Numbered from the stretch's first letter, positions 34,090 through 42,665 are shown. The stretch: DNA of 64,000 nt from CAWAPD01 sp963783865 (GCA_963783865.1 CAWAPD010000002.1:248001-312000), one strand, 5' to 3'. Numbers and translations: made by a program. The notes: a model not told the origin generated them from the letters alone.

Positions 34090-35354
34090 GCGCCGCAACG
34101 ACAGACACCACGCTCGCCGCGCCCGCCCCCGCCAGGGGCTCGCGTGCGTTGACCTGGTGGATCGTCGCCCTGGTCGTCTTGATGGTTCTCGGCTTCGGCG
34201 TGTGGGTCTACCAGCTCATGCAGGGCCTGCAGATCACGAACATGCGCGACAATGTCATCTGGGGCCTCTACATCATCAGCTTCATGTTCTTTGTCGGCCT
34301 CTCGGCCGGCGGGCTCATCATCGCCTCGGCGGGTCGGCTGTTCCACGTCGAGCGCTTCGCGCCCATCGTGCGGCTGGCGATCGTCGAGGCCACCGTGACG
34401 ATCGCCACCGCGGCGTTGCTGATCATCCCCGACCTCGGCCATGTGCAGCACTTCTACAACCTCTTCATCCATGCCCACTGGCTCTCGCCGATGATCTGGG
34501 ACCTGACGGTCATCCTGATCTACCTCGTGCTGTCGCTGCTGTATATGTGGCTGTACATGAGGCGTGACCTGGCCGCGCGCGGCAGCTGGCTGGCGCTCGG
34601 CGCCAAGGACACCGGCCAGGCCGGGCGCGACCGTGACCACCATCTGACCTACATCCTGGCGTGGATCGCCCTGCCGGCCGCCGTTCTGGTGCACTCCATC
34701 ACCGCCTGGATCTTCGGGCTGCAGATCTCCCGCGGGTTCTGGTACTCGGCGATCATGCCGCCGCTGTTCATCACCTCGGCGCTGGTCTCGGGCCTCAGCC
34801 TGGTGATCATCATCGCCTTCATCGTGCGGCGCATCGGCCGGGTCTCGTTCGGCGACGACCTGGCGGGCTTCCTCGGCGGGGTGCTCTGCGTGTTCCTGGC
34901 CGTCGAGGCCTTCCTCGTGCTGAGCGAGGTCCTCGCCGGCTACTATCCGGGCATCCCGACCGACGCGGTGCATCAACTCCTCAGCGGACGCTACGCGCCG
35001 GGCTTCGCGGTCGAGATCCTGGTAGGGCTCGTCATCCCCTTCGTGCTGTTGGCGGTGGCCGCCTGGCGGCGGCGGCCGCAGGTCGTGGTGCTGGCCTCGG
35101 TGCTGGCGCTCATCGGCATCTTCGTGCACCGTGCCAACCTGATCGTGATCGGCCTGGGCAAGGACCCCATCGCGCTGCCGCCGGGCACCCCGCTGGGGAC
35201 GCCGCAGGCCAACGGCTCGTCGTTCGCCACGACCAGCGTCTACTTCCCGTCGTGGTCGGAGTTCCTGATCGTGATCGGGATCGTCTCGCTGTCGGCGCTG
35301 CTGTTCACGCTGGCGGTCCGGTACCTGCCTCTGAAGGAGAAGGCCGAGGCGTGA
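34086..35354 (+). CDS. NrfD/PsrC-type membrane subunit
   Basis: Polytopic membrane protein of 422 residues with about ten helices; GTG start at 34086 in a GTGA overlap with the preceding gene. Family features include VIWGLYIISFMFFVGLSAGG in helix 2 and the polar HAHWLSPMIWDL segment. NrfD/PsrC subunits bind quinol and have no heme, so the complex should exchange electrons with menaquinone. It completes the catalytic/FeS/NrfD triad and is followed with a 4-base overlap by the chaperone gene. Confidence 0.92.
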   Translation: MSAATTDTTLAAPAPARGSRALTWWIVALVVLMVLGFGVWVYQLMQGLQITNMRDNVIWGLYIISFMFFVGLSAGGLIIASAGRLFHVERFAPIVRLAIVEATVTIATAALLIIPDLGHVQHFYNLFIHAHWLSPMIWDLTVILIYLVLSLLYMWLYMRRDLAARGSWLALGAKDTGQAGRDRDHHLTYILAWIALPAAVLVHSITAWIFGLQISRGFWYSAIMPPLFITSALVSGLSLVIIIAFIVRRIGRVSFGDDLAGFLGGVLCVFLAVEAFLVLSEVLAGYYPGIPTDAVHQLLSGRYAPGFAVEILVGLVIPFVLLAVAAWRRRPQVVVLASVLALIGIFVHRANLIVIGLGKDPIALPPGTPLGTPQANGSSFATTSVYFPSWSEFLIVIGIVSLSALLFTLAVRYLPLKEKAEA

Positions 35355-36133
35355 CGTCCGGGGACGACGAAGCACCACGCGGAGCCCCTGGCGGGCGCGC
35401 GGCCGGCTCGCCCGAAGGCGAGCCGGCCGCGCGCCTCGCCGACGTGTGCGCCAGACGCGCGACGGTGTATCGCGTCCTGGCGGTCGGCTTGGCCCTGCCG
35501 ACGCCCGACTTCGTCGCCTCGGTCGTCGACGGCGAGCTGGTCGACGTTCTCGGGGAGGCCGTCGCCTGGCTCGGGACCGACGCCGCGGCGTACGCACCCG
35601 CCCTCGATCAGCTGGCGTCTGCGGAGGCCACGCGGAGCGGCACCAGCCTCGAAGACTACGTGGACGAGCTCTCCGCCGAGCACGCCCGCCTGTTCACCGG
35701 CCCGGGCCGGCCGGCCGTGATGTGCTACGCATCGCAGTACCTCGACGCCGACGAGCGCGGCCCCGGACGGCTCAATGGGGCGGCGGCGGCGTACGCCGCC
35801 GTCTCCTATCGCGCCCAGAACGTCACGCCCGTTCCCGAGCGCAGCGAGCTTCCCGACCACGTCACCCTCGAGCTCGAGTTCCTCTTCCATCTCTGCCGGC
35901 GCGAAGAGGATGCATGGGGCATGGACGACGGCGACGCCGCCCTGGCGACACGCCGGGCGCTGGACGCGTTCCTGCGCGAGCACGCCGCCCGGTGGCTGCC
36001 CGACTTCGCCGCCGGCGTGGAGACGTCGACGAGCTTCCACATGTATCTGGGGCTCGCACGGCTGCTGGCCACTCACCTGTCGATGGAGCTGGGAGAGCCC
36101 GCACCGATCGCGGGCTCCGACCCGCCGGCCTGA
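35351..36133 (+). CDS. TorD/DmsD-family molybdoenzyme chaperone
   Basis: All-helical cytoplasmic chaperone of up to 260 residues. Family signatures are DELSAEHARLFTGPGRPAVM (the E-x3-LF-x-GP pattern) and DHVTLELEFLFHLCRREED. Such proteins bind the Tat signal and apo-catalytic subunit and help insert the molybdenum cofactor. The GTG start at 35351 overlaps the NrfD stop. The first 30 residues are low-complexity and coincide with a 19-bp palindrome (35394-35435), so a later GTG at 35444 could be the true start. Confidence 0.85.
   Translation: MTSGDDEAPRGAPGGRAAGSPEGEPAARLADVCARRATVYRVLAVGLALPTPDFVASVVDGELVDVLGEAVAWLGTDAAAYAPALDQLASAEATRSGTSLEDYVDELSAEHARLFTGPGRPAVMCYASQYLDADERGPGRLNGAAAAYAAVSYRAQNVTPVPERSELPDHVTLELEFLFHLCRREEDAWGMDDGDAALATRRALDAFLREHAARWLPDFAAGVETSTSFHMYLGLARLLATHLSMELGEPAPIAGSDPPA
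35394..35435. repeat. 19-bp perfect palindrome at the TorD gene start
   Basis: Arms 35394-35412 and 35417-35435 pair perfectly around a CGAA loop. It lies 40 bases after the NrfD stop, within the annotated beginning of the chaperone gene. It may limit read-through or stabilise the upstream mRNA, setting the ratio of chaperone to enzyme. Confidence 0.6.
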
Positions 36134-36146
36134 CCCCGATCGTGAC

Positions 36147-37211
36147 GTGGACCGGCTGAAGCTGCTCGACGCCGGCCTGCGGGCCTTCGACACGCGGCTG
36201 CCCGACGTGGTCCCGCCCTTGTGCGTCCGCACCCGGTATCGCGCCAGCGCGTGCCGACGTTGTCTCGACGTGTGCCCGGCGGACGCGATCGCGGCGACGC
36301 CGTGGCTCGAGGTCGACCCCCAGCGCTGCACGTCGTGCGGCGCCTGCGGCGCCGCCTGCAAGACCGGAGCTCTTGCCTTCGACGCGCGCTCGGCGGCGTT
36401 GCGCGACCGCATGCATGAAGCCGCGGCGGCGGGAGCCTCGGTGCTGCGGCTCGTGTGCCGGCGCGCCGAGGCCGCCGAGGCAGCGGACCGCGATGACGCG
36501 ATCGCCACCCTCGCCGTCCGCTGCCTCGGCGGCCTCGGCGCCGGCGACCTCGTCGCGGCGGCGGCCTTCGGCTTGTCGGCCATCGTCCTGGTGGACGGCG
36601 ACTGCCGCGGCTGCACGGACGACGCCGCCGGCGCCGCCGTCGACCGCAACGCGGAGGCCGCCCGCGAGACCGTCGCGGGCTTCTCGGCCGCGATCGAGAT
36701 CTCGCGCGACACGTCGGCGAGCCGCGGCGAACCGGAGCCCGCCCCCAAGACACACAGGGTCTCGGACTCGGCGACCGTCTCCCGCCGCGGTCTCTTCACC
36801 TTCGCCGCGCGGGGACTGCGTCGCACCGCCGCCGACGGCGCCGCGCCCGCCAAGCGGTCCGCCGCCGTCTTGCACCGGCAGGCGCCGCCGGCCCGGATGC
36901 GGGCCCGGCTGCTCGACGACCTGGCCACGCTCGCGGCGCGTTCGGGAGCCGCGCCCGCGTCTCTGCCGGCGGCACTACCCCTGGCTCACGTCATCGTGGC
37001 TGCCTCGTGCGACGGTTGCGGACTCTGCGTGCGCTACTGTCCGCACGCCGCGCTCACGTCGTCGCGGGAGGGTCGCGTCGACGCCGACGACGCCCTCTGC
37101 ACGGGCTGCGAGCTCTGCGTGGAAACGTGTCCGCGCGAGGCGCTGGCGCTCGAGCGCGCCTCGTTCCGGCCGCAGGGGCCGACCTCACAGAACGGGTCCG
37201 GGTCGGCCTAG
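36147..37211 (+). CDS. multi-cluster 4Fe-4S protein linked to the molybdoenzyme operon
   Basis: Protein of 354 residues; GTG 36147 lies 13 bases after the chaperone stop, with a weak ribosome site. Two N-terminal clusters (PPLC, then CRRCLDVCPADAI; and CTSCGACGAACKTGAL) are followed by a middle domain of about 160 residues with VLVDGDCRGC and an SRRGLFTFAARGLRR stretch. Two C-terminal clusters end it: CDGCGLCVRYCPHAAL and CTGCELCVETCPREAL. This repeated NapF-like arrangement suggests an electron carrier or a maturation factor for the complex. No exact family was recognised. It ends the operon; the MFS gene has its own promoter. Confidence 0.78.
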   Translation: MDRLKLLDAGLRAFDTRLPDVVPPLCVRTRYRASACRRCLDVCPADAIAATPWLEVDPQRCTSCGACGAACKTGALAFDARSAALRDRMHEAAAAGASVLRLVCRRAEAAEAADRDDAIATLAVRCLGGLGAGDLVAAAAFGLSAIVLVDGDCRGCTDDAAGAAVDRNAEAARETVAGFSAAIEISRDTSASRGEPEPAPKTHRVSDSATVSRRGLFTFAARGLRRTAADGAAPAKRSAAVLHRQAPPARMRARLLDDLATLAARSGAAPASLPAALPLAHVIVAASCDGCGLCVRYCPHAALTSSREGRVDADDALCTGCELCVETCPREALALERASFRPQGPTSQNGSGSA

Positions 37212-37251
37212 TCCGCAGCCGGACACGAGGGCATCATGGGTGCCTGGCGGG

Positions 37252-37257
37252 TACAAT
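37252..37257 (+). promoter_or_regulatory. -10 element (TACAAT) of a predicted leaderless promoter
   Basis: TACAAT ends 6 bases before the ATG at 37264, with no Shine-Dalgarno between. The flanking GGGTACAATCG equals that at the Nif3-RNase H start. It marks a transcription unit separate from the molybdoenzyme operon. Confidence 0.6.
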
Positions 37258-37263
37258 CGGCCG

Positions 37264-38919
37264 ATGGCGACCCCACCTCGCACCCGTCCGTGGCTCGTGC
37301 TGACCGGCCTCGCGCCGGGCCTGTTCCTGGCCATGGCCGACGCCACGATCATGACGATCGTCATCCCCGAGCTGATCCAGCGCTTCAACACCTCGGTGAC
37401 GACGGTCTCGTGGGTGATGAACGGCTACAACCTGGTGCTGGCGGTGCTGTTCCTGCCGCTCGGGCGGGTGGCCGACCGGTTCGGCCGCAAGCTCGTGTTC
37501 ACGCTCGGTCTGGCGGTGTTCACCGCCGCCTCGCTCGGCTGCGCCCTCTCCCCCACCATCCGCTGGCTCATCGTCTTCCGCTGCGTGCAGGGCGTGGGCG
37601 CCGCGGGCGTCATCCCCGCCTCGCTGGCGATCCTCATGGCAGCGTTCCCCGGGCACCGGCAGGGGTTCGCCTCGGGCCTGTTCGGCGGCGTCAGCTCGCT
37701 GGCCGCCGCCGCCGGCCCGGCCCTCGGCGGCTTCCTCATCATGCGCGAGTGGCAGTCGACGGCGATCCACCTGCACCACTCGTGGCAGCTGATCTTCTTC
37801 TTCAACGTCCCGGTCGGCCTGCTGGGTATCGGCCTGGTCCTGGCGCTGGTGCCGCGGCGCGGCCGCGTGACCAGCGCCGCGGCGATCGACGTGCCCGGCG
37901 TGCTGCTGTCGTCGATGGGGCTCTTCTGCCTGACGCTCGCCCTGATCCAGGGCAACGCCTGGGGCTGGCGCTCGCTGCCGATCCTGGGCCTGTTCGTGGT
38001 GGCCGCCGCGCTGCTCGGCGCCTTCGTCGCCTGGGAGCTGCACGTGCGCACGCCGCTGTTCGACCTGCGCCTGCTCGAACGCCGGCCGTTCGGCGCCGCC
38101 AGCGTGGCGATCATGACCGTCGACGTCGCGTTCATGGGGACGGCGTTCATGCTGGTCATCTACATGGTCGCGCTGATGGACTACACCTATTTGCGGGCGG
38201 CCGTGGCGATCACCGTCCTGCCGCTGGCCGGCTTGATCCTGGCGCCACTCGCCGGCCGGACCGTCGACCGCATCGGGCCGCGCTGGCCGGCGGTGGCCGG
38301 CGCGACGTTGTCGGCCGCCGGCCTGATCGCGCTGGCGCACCTCTCGCGGACCGCGTCGCTGGGCGACGTCATGTGGCGCACGGCGCTGGTCGGAGTCGGC
38401 TTCGGGCTCACGCTGCCGGCGCTCATGGCGGCGGGCATGACGTCGCTGCCGGTCGAGGTGCGAGGCACGGGCTCGGGCTGGCTCAACACCTGCCGCCAGC
38501 TGGGGTTCCTGCTCGGCGTCGCGATCCTGGTCGCCGTGTTCGGCGTGACCATGCAGCACGCCGTGACCAGCGCCGGCCGCGAGGCGCGCGCCGCGACGGC
38601 GACCGCCCCGTTCCTGAGCGCCCAGAGCCGCTCCCAGGTCGACGGGGCGATCGCCTCGGTCGAGAAGGTCGGCGCCACCGCCGACATGGAGCGCATCCGC
38701 GAGGTCGCCCACCCGCTGGCCGACGTGATCCAGCCCACCGGCATCGCCGAGGCGGCTTCTCTGCTCTCGCTCAAGGACCAGCTCGAGAAGCTCTACCTGG
38801 ACAAGGTCGCGATGGCGTTCCGCGCGCCGTTGTACGTCGCGGCGTTCGCCGCCCTGCTCGCGCTGCCGGCGGCGTTCCTGCTGGGGCGCCGGCTCACGCC
38901 GGCGCCCCCTCCCGCGTAG
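37264..38919 (+). CDS. MFS transporter, DHA2 (EmrB/QacA) drug:proton antiporter family
   Basis: Membrane exporter of 551 residues with about 14 helices. Conserved motifs are DATIMTIVIPELIQRF (motif D1), GRVADRFGRKLVF (motif A), and FRCVQGVGAAGVIPASLAIL (motif C-like). An extended loop with the sequence RSQVDGAIASVEKVGATADM lies before the last helix. Members export drugs, dyes or lipids; the substrate cannot be told. The start ATG 37264 has a -10 box just upstream and no ribosome site, so translation is probably leaderless. Confidence 0.9.
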   Translation: MATPPRTRPWLVLTGLAPGLFLAMADATIMTIVIPELIQRFNTSVTTVSWVMNGYNLVLAVLFLPLGRVADRFGRKLVFTLGLAVFTAASLGCALSPTIRWLIVFRCVQGVGAAGVIPASLAILMAAFPGHRQGFASGLFGGVSSLAAAAGPALGGFLIMREWQSTAIHLHHSWQLIFFFNVPVGLLGIGLVLALVPRRGRVTSAAAIDVPGVLLSSMGLFCLTLALIQGNAWGWRSLPILGLFVVAAALLGAFVAWELHVRTPLFDLRLLERRPFGAASVAIMTVDVAFMGTAFMLVIYMVALMDYTYLRAAVAITVLPLAGLILAPLAGRTVDRIGPRWPAVAGATLSAAGLIALAHLSRTASLGDVMWRTALVGVGFGLTLPALMAAGMTSLPVEVRGTGSGWLNTCRQLGFLLGVAILVAVFGVTMQHAVTSAGREARAATATAPFLSAQSRSQVDGAIASVEKVGATADMERIREVAHPLADVIQPTGIAEAASLLSLKDQLEKLYLDKVAMAFRAPLYVAAFAALLALPAAFLLGRRLTPAPPPA

Positions 38920-38997
38920 CGCCGCACCACGCGCTTCAACGGTTCAGCGCGAGATACGATGACGAGTGCTCGAGACGCGATGCGAAGGAGCGGACGG

Positions 38998-40023
38998 ATG
39001 GACGACCGACCACATGCGCAGTCCCCCGACTCGGGCGTCGAGGCCGTTGCAGCCGTCCAGGACGTCGCTTCGTCGTACCGGGTGGCCATCGCCGGGGCCG
39101 GCCTCACCGGCGCGAGCTGGGCCGGCCTGTTCGCCGCCCACGGTGTCGCGGTCTGCCTGTGGGACACGGATGAGGCGGCCCTGCCGCCGGCACTGGGCAG
39201 GGCCGCAGCAGCAGCTCGCTTCCTCGCCGAGCACGGACTCGCCGACCGCGGGCGGGTCGAGGAGGGCATCACGCGCCTCAGGGCCAGCGCCGACGCCCGG
39301 GAGGCGTTCGCCGGCGCGACGCACATACAGGAGTGCGTGCCTGAGGACCTCGTGGTCAAGCGGGAAGTGTTCGCCCTGATCGACTCTCTCGTCTCGCCGG
39401 AGGCGCTCATCTGCAGCAGTTCGTCGGGCCTGTCGATCAGCCAGATCCAGACGGCGGCGAGCAGGCCGGAGCGTTGCCTCGCCGCCCACCCCTACAACCC
39501 GCCTCACCTCATCCCGTTGGTCGAGCTGGCCCCAGGGGCGCTGACCGCGCCCGAGGCGCTGCGGCGTGCTCGCGACTTCTACTCCGCGGTGGGCAAAGAG
39601 CCGGTGGTGCTCAGCCGAGACATCCCCGGCTACATCGCCAACCGCATCTCCGCCGCCCTGTGGCGCGAGGCAGTCGATCTCGTGGTGCGGGGCGTGGCGA
39701 GCGCCGACGACGTCGATCGCGCCGTCTGTTTCGGGCCCGGACTGCGCTGGGCGGCGATGGGTCCGCACCTGCTCTACGACCTCGGCGGCGGCGACGAGGG
39801 CATCCGCGGGCACCTGCGTCACCTCGGCGCGGTGAAGGAGGGCATGCTGCGCGACCTGGCTACCTGGACGAGCTTTCCGGAAGGATGCGACCAGGCGCTG
39901 GCCGACGGCCTGGAGGCAGAGAAGGCGGGAAGGTCGTTCGACGAGCTGTCGGCCGAGCGTGACGAGCTGCTTGCGGCCTACCTGGCGGCACGCCGGCGAT
40001 CCATTCCGACTCGTGTAACATGA
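38998..40023 (+). CDS. 3-hydroxyacyl-CoA dehydrogenase family protein
   Basis: NAD-dependent dehydrogenase of 341 residues. Start ATG 38998 follows AAGGAGCGGACGG. The Rossmann motif is IAGAGLTGASWAGLFAAHG. ICSSSSGLSISQIQ and AAHPYNPPHLIPLVEL carry the catalytic region (His in HPYNPP), and DIPGYIANRISAALWREA opens the C-terminal helical domain. Close relatives include L-carnitine dehydrogenase and hydroxyacid dehydrogenases such as lambda-crystallin/L-gulonate dehydrogenase; the HPYNPP motif favours that branch. The following mob gene starts 6 bases later. Confidence 0.87.
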   Translation: MDDRPHAQSPDSGVEAVAAVQDVASSYRVAIAGAGLTGASWAGLFAAHGVAVCLWDTDEAALPPALGRAAAAARFLAEHGLADRGRVEEGITRLRASADAREAFAGATHIQECVPEDLVVKREVFALIDSLVSPEALICSSSSGLSISQIQTAASRPERCLAAHPYNPPHLIPLVELAPGALTAPEALRRARDFYSAVGKEPVVLSRDIPGYIANRISAALWREAVDLVVRGVASADDVDRAVCFGPGLRWAAMGPHLLYDLGGGDEGIRGHLRHLGAVKEGMLRDLATWTSFPEGCDQALADGLEAEKAGRSFDELSAERDELLAAYLAARRRSIPTRVT

Positions 40024-40029
40024 GCGGCC

Positions 40030-41148
40030 ATGACCCCATCGCGGAAGACGTCACGTCCGCCCGTGGCCATCGGCGTCCTTCTGGCCGGCGGCCGGGGACG
40101 GCGGATGGGGTTCGACAAGCGGACCCTGGAACTCGGCGGCGCGACTCTGATCGAGCGCGGCGTGGCCGTTCTGCGCGAAGTCTTCCCTACCGTCGCAGTC
40201 TCGCTGCGCACGGAGGCTGATCTCGGCCTTGTCCCGGACGGCTGCGACGTCGTCCGCGATGAGATCCCGGGCTCCCCGCTTGCGGGCATCGCGAGCGCGC
40301 TGGCTCACTACGGGGAACCGGTCTTCGTCCTTGCTGCCGACATGCCGTTCGCGGAGCGCGTCGCGATCAAGGAGGTGACCGCGGCATTCCACGACGTCGA
40401 TGTCGCCCTCCCCGTCATCAATGGCCAGATCGAGCCCCTGCACGCCGTCTACGGCGACGGCTGCCTGGCGCCCATGCGCGATCTCCTGGCGGCTGGGAAC
40501 CACAAGATCCCGGACCTCTATCCTCGGGTGCGGGTCGCCGAGGTGCCCTTCGCCACCTCGGCGCTCTTCTTCAGCGTCAACACCCCGGACGACCTCGAGG
40601 ACGCGCGACGTCGGCTGGACCGGGACAGACACGACGACTCAAACCGTCGGCCGGCCTTGGCCGCCGTGGTCGGCAAGAGCGGCAGCGGCAAGACCACGCT
40701 CCTGGAGAAGCTCATCCCCGAGCTCTGCGGCCTCGGCTTGCGGGTGGGAGCGATCAAGCACGATGCGCATCGCTTCGACATCGACGTTCCCGGCAAGGAC
40801 TCCTGGCGTCTCGGGCAGGCCGGCGCCGAGGCATACGTGGTCCACTCCCCCGCCAAGCTGGCCCTGGTCACGTCGCTGGCTCACGAGCTCAGCCTCGTCG
40901 ACGTCGTGCTGCGCTATTTCACCGGCTTCGACATCGTCGTCGTCGAGGGGCACAAGCTGCAGTCCCCGAACAGGATCGAGGTCTTCAGGCAGGCCGCCGG
41001 GCATGACGAGCCGTTGTGCCGGCCCGGCGAAGCGATCGCGACCGTGACCGACACCGGCATCTCTCGAGACCCCAGGTTCGGTCTCGACGAGGCGGCGTCC
41101 CTCGCGCGCTTCCTCGCTGATCGCCTCGACACGCTGCGCAAGTACTGA
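40030..41148 (+). CDS. mobAB: MobA-MobB fusion: molybdenum cofactor guanylyltransferase and GTP-binding partner
   Basis: Fusion of 372 residues. The N-terminal MobA part (about 10-195) has the nucleotidyltransferase motif VLLAGGRGRRMGFDK, the PGSPLAGIASAL segment and the metal-binding AADMPF. The C-terminal MobB part (about 205-372) has a Walker A, VVGKSGSGKTTLLEKLIP, then IKHDAHRFDIDVPGKDSWRL and IVVVEGHK. MobA adds GMP to molybdopterin to make MGD, the cofactor of the DMSO-reductase family enzyme encoded 7 kb upstream; MobB assists. It sits immediately behind the 3-hydroxyacyl-CoA dehydrogenase gene, probably in one transcript. Confidence 0.93.
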   Translation: MTPSRKTSRPPVAIGVLLAGGRGRRMGFDKRTLELGGATLIERGVAVLREVFPTVAVSLRTEADLGLVPDGCDVVRDEIPGSPLAGIASALAHYGEPVFVLAADMPFAERVAIKEVTAAFHDVDVALPVINGQIEPLHAVYGDGCLAPMRDLLAAGNHKIPDLYPRVRVAEVPFATSALFFSVNTPDDLEDARRRLDRDRHDDSNRRPALAAVVGKSGSGKTTLLEKLIPELCGLGLRVGAIKHDAHRFDIDVPGKDSWRLGQAGAEAYVVHSPAKLALVTSLAHELSLVDVVLRYFTGFDIVVVEGHKLQSPNRIEVFRQAAGHDEPLCRPGEAIATVTDTGISRDPRFGLDEAASLARFLADRLDTLRKY

Positions 41149-41153
41149 GACGG

Positions 41154-41477
41154 TCAGGCGTCGGAGGCCAGCACCTCGTCGACCCAGCCGATGCCCGCGA
41201 TGGCCGCGGGGAAGCCGCACGTCGTGATCGCCAGCAGGGCCACGTGACGTACCTCGTCGGCCGTCGCCCCGGCGGCCAGCGCCTTGCGCGCGTTGGAGCG
41301 CACCGACCCTTCCGCCGCGCCCCCGATCGCCAGCCCAAGCTTGACCAGACGCGCCGTCCTCTCGTCGAGCGGACCGGCACCTTCTGAGGTCTCCCCCAGC
41401 GCATCGAGAGCGCCGGCGACCTCCGGATACCGGCTGCGGAACTTCAGATAGACGCCGGGCAAATACTCGTCACTCAC
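41154..41477 (-). CDS. carboxymuconolactone decarboxylase / AhpD-like family protein
   Basis: Small protein of 107 residues; GTG 41477 follows AGGAGGTGTTCCT. KFRSRYPEVAGALDALGE, LDERTARLVKLGLAIGGAAE and AGATADEVRHVALLAITTCG follow the CMD-domain pattern. The CxxC pair of peroxidase-active AhpD proteins is missing (the first site reads SVRSN), so a disulfide peroxidase role is unlikely. It ends 5 bases from the convergent mobAB stop. Function is unassigned. Confidence 0.82.
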   Translation of the reverse strand: MSDEYLPGVYLKFRSRYPEVAGALDALGETSEGAGPLDERTARLVKLGLAIGGAAEGSVRSNARKALAAGATADEVRHVALLAITTCGFPAAIAGIGWVDEVLASDA

Positions 41478-41546
41478 AGGAACACCTCCTGGTCGAGGGC
41501 ATCGCGGCACAGGTCCGCGACGGGCGGTGGATGGCGGGGACGGTCA

Positions 41547-42293
41547 CTACCCTAGTTGCGCCACGTCCCCCCTGATCACTTCCCCGTCGAACACCGGCAC
41601 GACCTTCACCTGGTCGAACTCGAACGAGTAGGGGATCACGTCGTCCAGCCCCAGCCTCTTCAAACGGTGGCGCTGGGCAGCCTTCCCGATGTAGCCGAGC
41701 ACATCGCCTTCAGCCAGGTTCCAGAGATCCACCGAAGCGGCGGCCGAATCACACTCGGATTCGAACAAGCCCGTGCCCAGCAACCGTTCGGTCAGCGCCC
41801 CGGCGAAGAGCGTGTCCTCGAGGCAGAACTTGTCCTTCCAGCCTGAACAGAGGATGACCACGTCCTTCTGCTTCCTCGCGAGCCACTGCGTCAGTGCCGA
41901 GATGTTGATGAACGCGCCGATCACGATGCTGCTTGCGCTCTTCGCCGTCTCGAGCGCTCGCGTACCGTTGGTCGTGCAATAGACCAGTGTCTTCCCGCCG
42001 ATCGCATCTCTGGTGAAGCTGAACGCCGAGTTCCCGAAATCGGCGAAGTCGAGCTGGACGCCGTCCTTTTCGGAGGCGACCAGGAATCCTTGCGACTTGA
42101 GCTGTCTCGCCTCTTCGTGAGAGGCGACGGGGATGATCGCCTCCGCTCCATTCCCGACCGCGGTGCAGATGGTCGTCGTGGCGCGCAGGATATCGACCAG
42201 CACGACGATGAAGTCGCCCTTCGTAAGGATGTCTTGGAACAGCCCTGGTGAGAAGCAGACTTCAACACACTTCTTCTCCTGCAACGCTGTCAT
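41547..42293 (-). CDS. comB: 2-phosphosulfolactate phosphatase family protein (ComB)
   Basis: Protein of 248 residues; ATG at 42293 after AGAAAGGATG. FIVVLVDILRATTTICTA carries the conserved Asp and Arg, VYCTTNGTRALE and VVILCSGWKDKFCLEDTLFAG the remaining family motifs. ComB hydrolyses 2-phosphosulfolactate to sulfolactate, a step in coenzyme M or sulfolactate formation. No comA or comC is in the window. The base composition is lower in G+C than its neighbours and contains more TTC/TTG/AAG codons, which may signal later acquisition. Confidence 0.88.
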   Translation of the reverse strand: MTALQEKKCVEVCFSPGLFQDILTKGDFIVVLVDILRATTTICTAVGNGAEAIIPVASHEEARQLKSQGFLVASEKDGVQLDFADFGNSAFSFTRDAIGGKTLVYCTTNGTRALETAKSASSIVIGAFINISALTQWLARKQKDVVILCSGWKDKFCLEDTLFAGALTERLLGTGLFESECDSAAASVDLWNLAEGDVLGYIGKAAQRHRLKRLGLDDVIPYSFEFDQVKVVPVFDGEVIRGDVAQLG

Positions 42294-42665
42294 CCTTTCT
42301 TGCCGCCAGACCCCGCTACACATCTCAGCTGGACCCGATGGGACTCTACAGTACCGGTGGCGCCTCATCGCCTCGACCAGCGGGTCCAAACGTTGTCGAT
42401 AGGCATACGCTGGACGACGGGAGAGGATATCGGGCGTGTTCACGAGGGCGAGAGCGACCGGAATCCGAGCCACCCGCTGAATCGTTTTCACTCTTGATGT
42501 ACAGCGCAGGTGGGGGCTTGCGGCAAGCCCCGGGTCGTGTCGCATACTCAACGGCCGCAAGCCAGAAGGCACGGGAACAGGAGTCTCGACATGCGGGTGT
42601 TGTCGACGCCGGCGGACCTGCTCCGGCGCGCGGCAGCGCAGCCGAACAGTATGAGGAGCGAGCCG
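42294..42665. other. 372-base divergent intergenic region with a hairpin
   Basis: The region separates comB from the Arr-fusion gene. It has a perfect 8-bp hairpin GGGGCTTG-CGG-CAAGCCCC (42513-42531). A second possible start of the Arr gene, ATG 42591 behind AGGAGTCTCGAC, lies in its last part. No other gene is supported, and its G+C content is lower than the surroundings. Confidence 0.4.

Noticed and set aside
36700..36840. SRRGLF stretch in the Fe-S protein as a Tat signal
   Set aside because: It is internal, about 210 residues from the start, and not followed by a clean hydrophobic segment.
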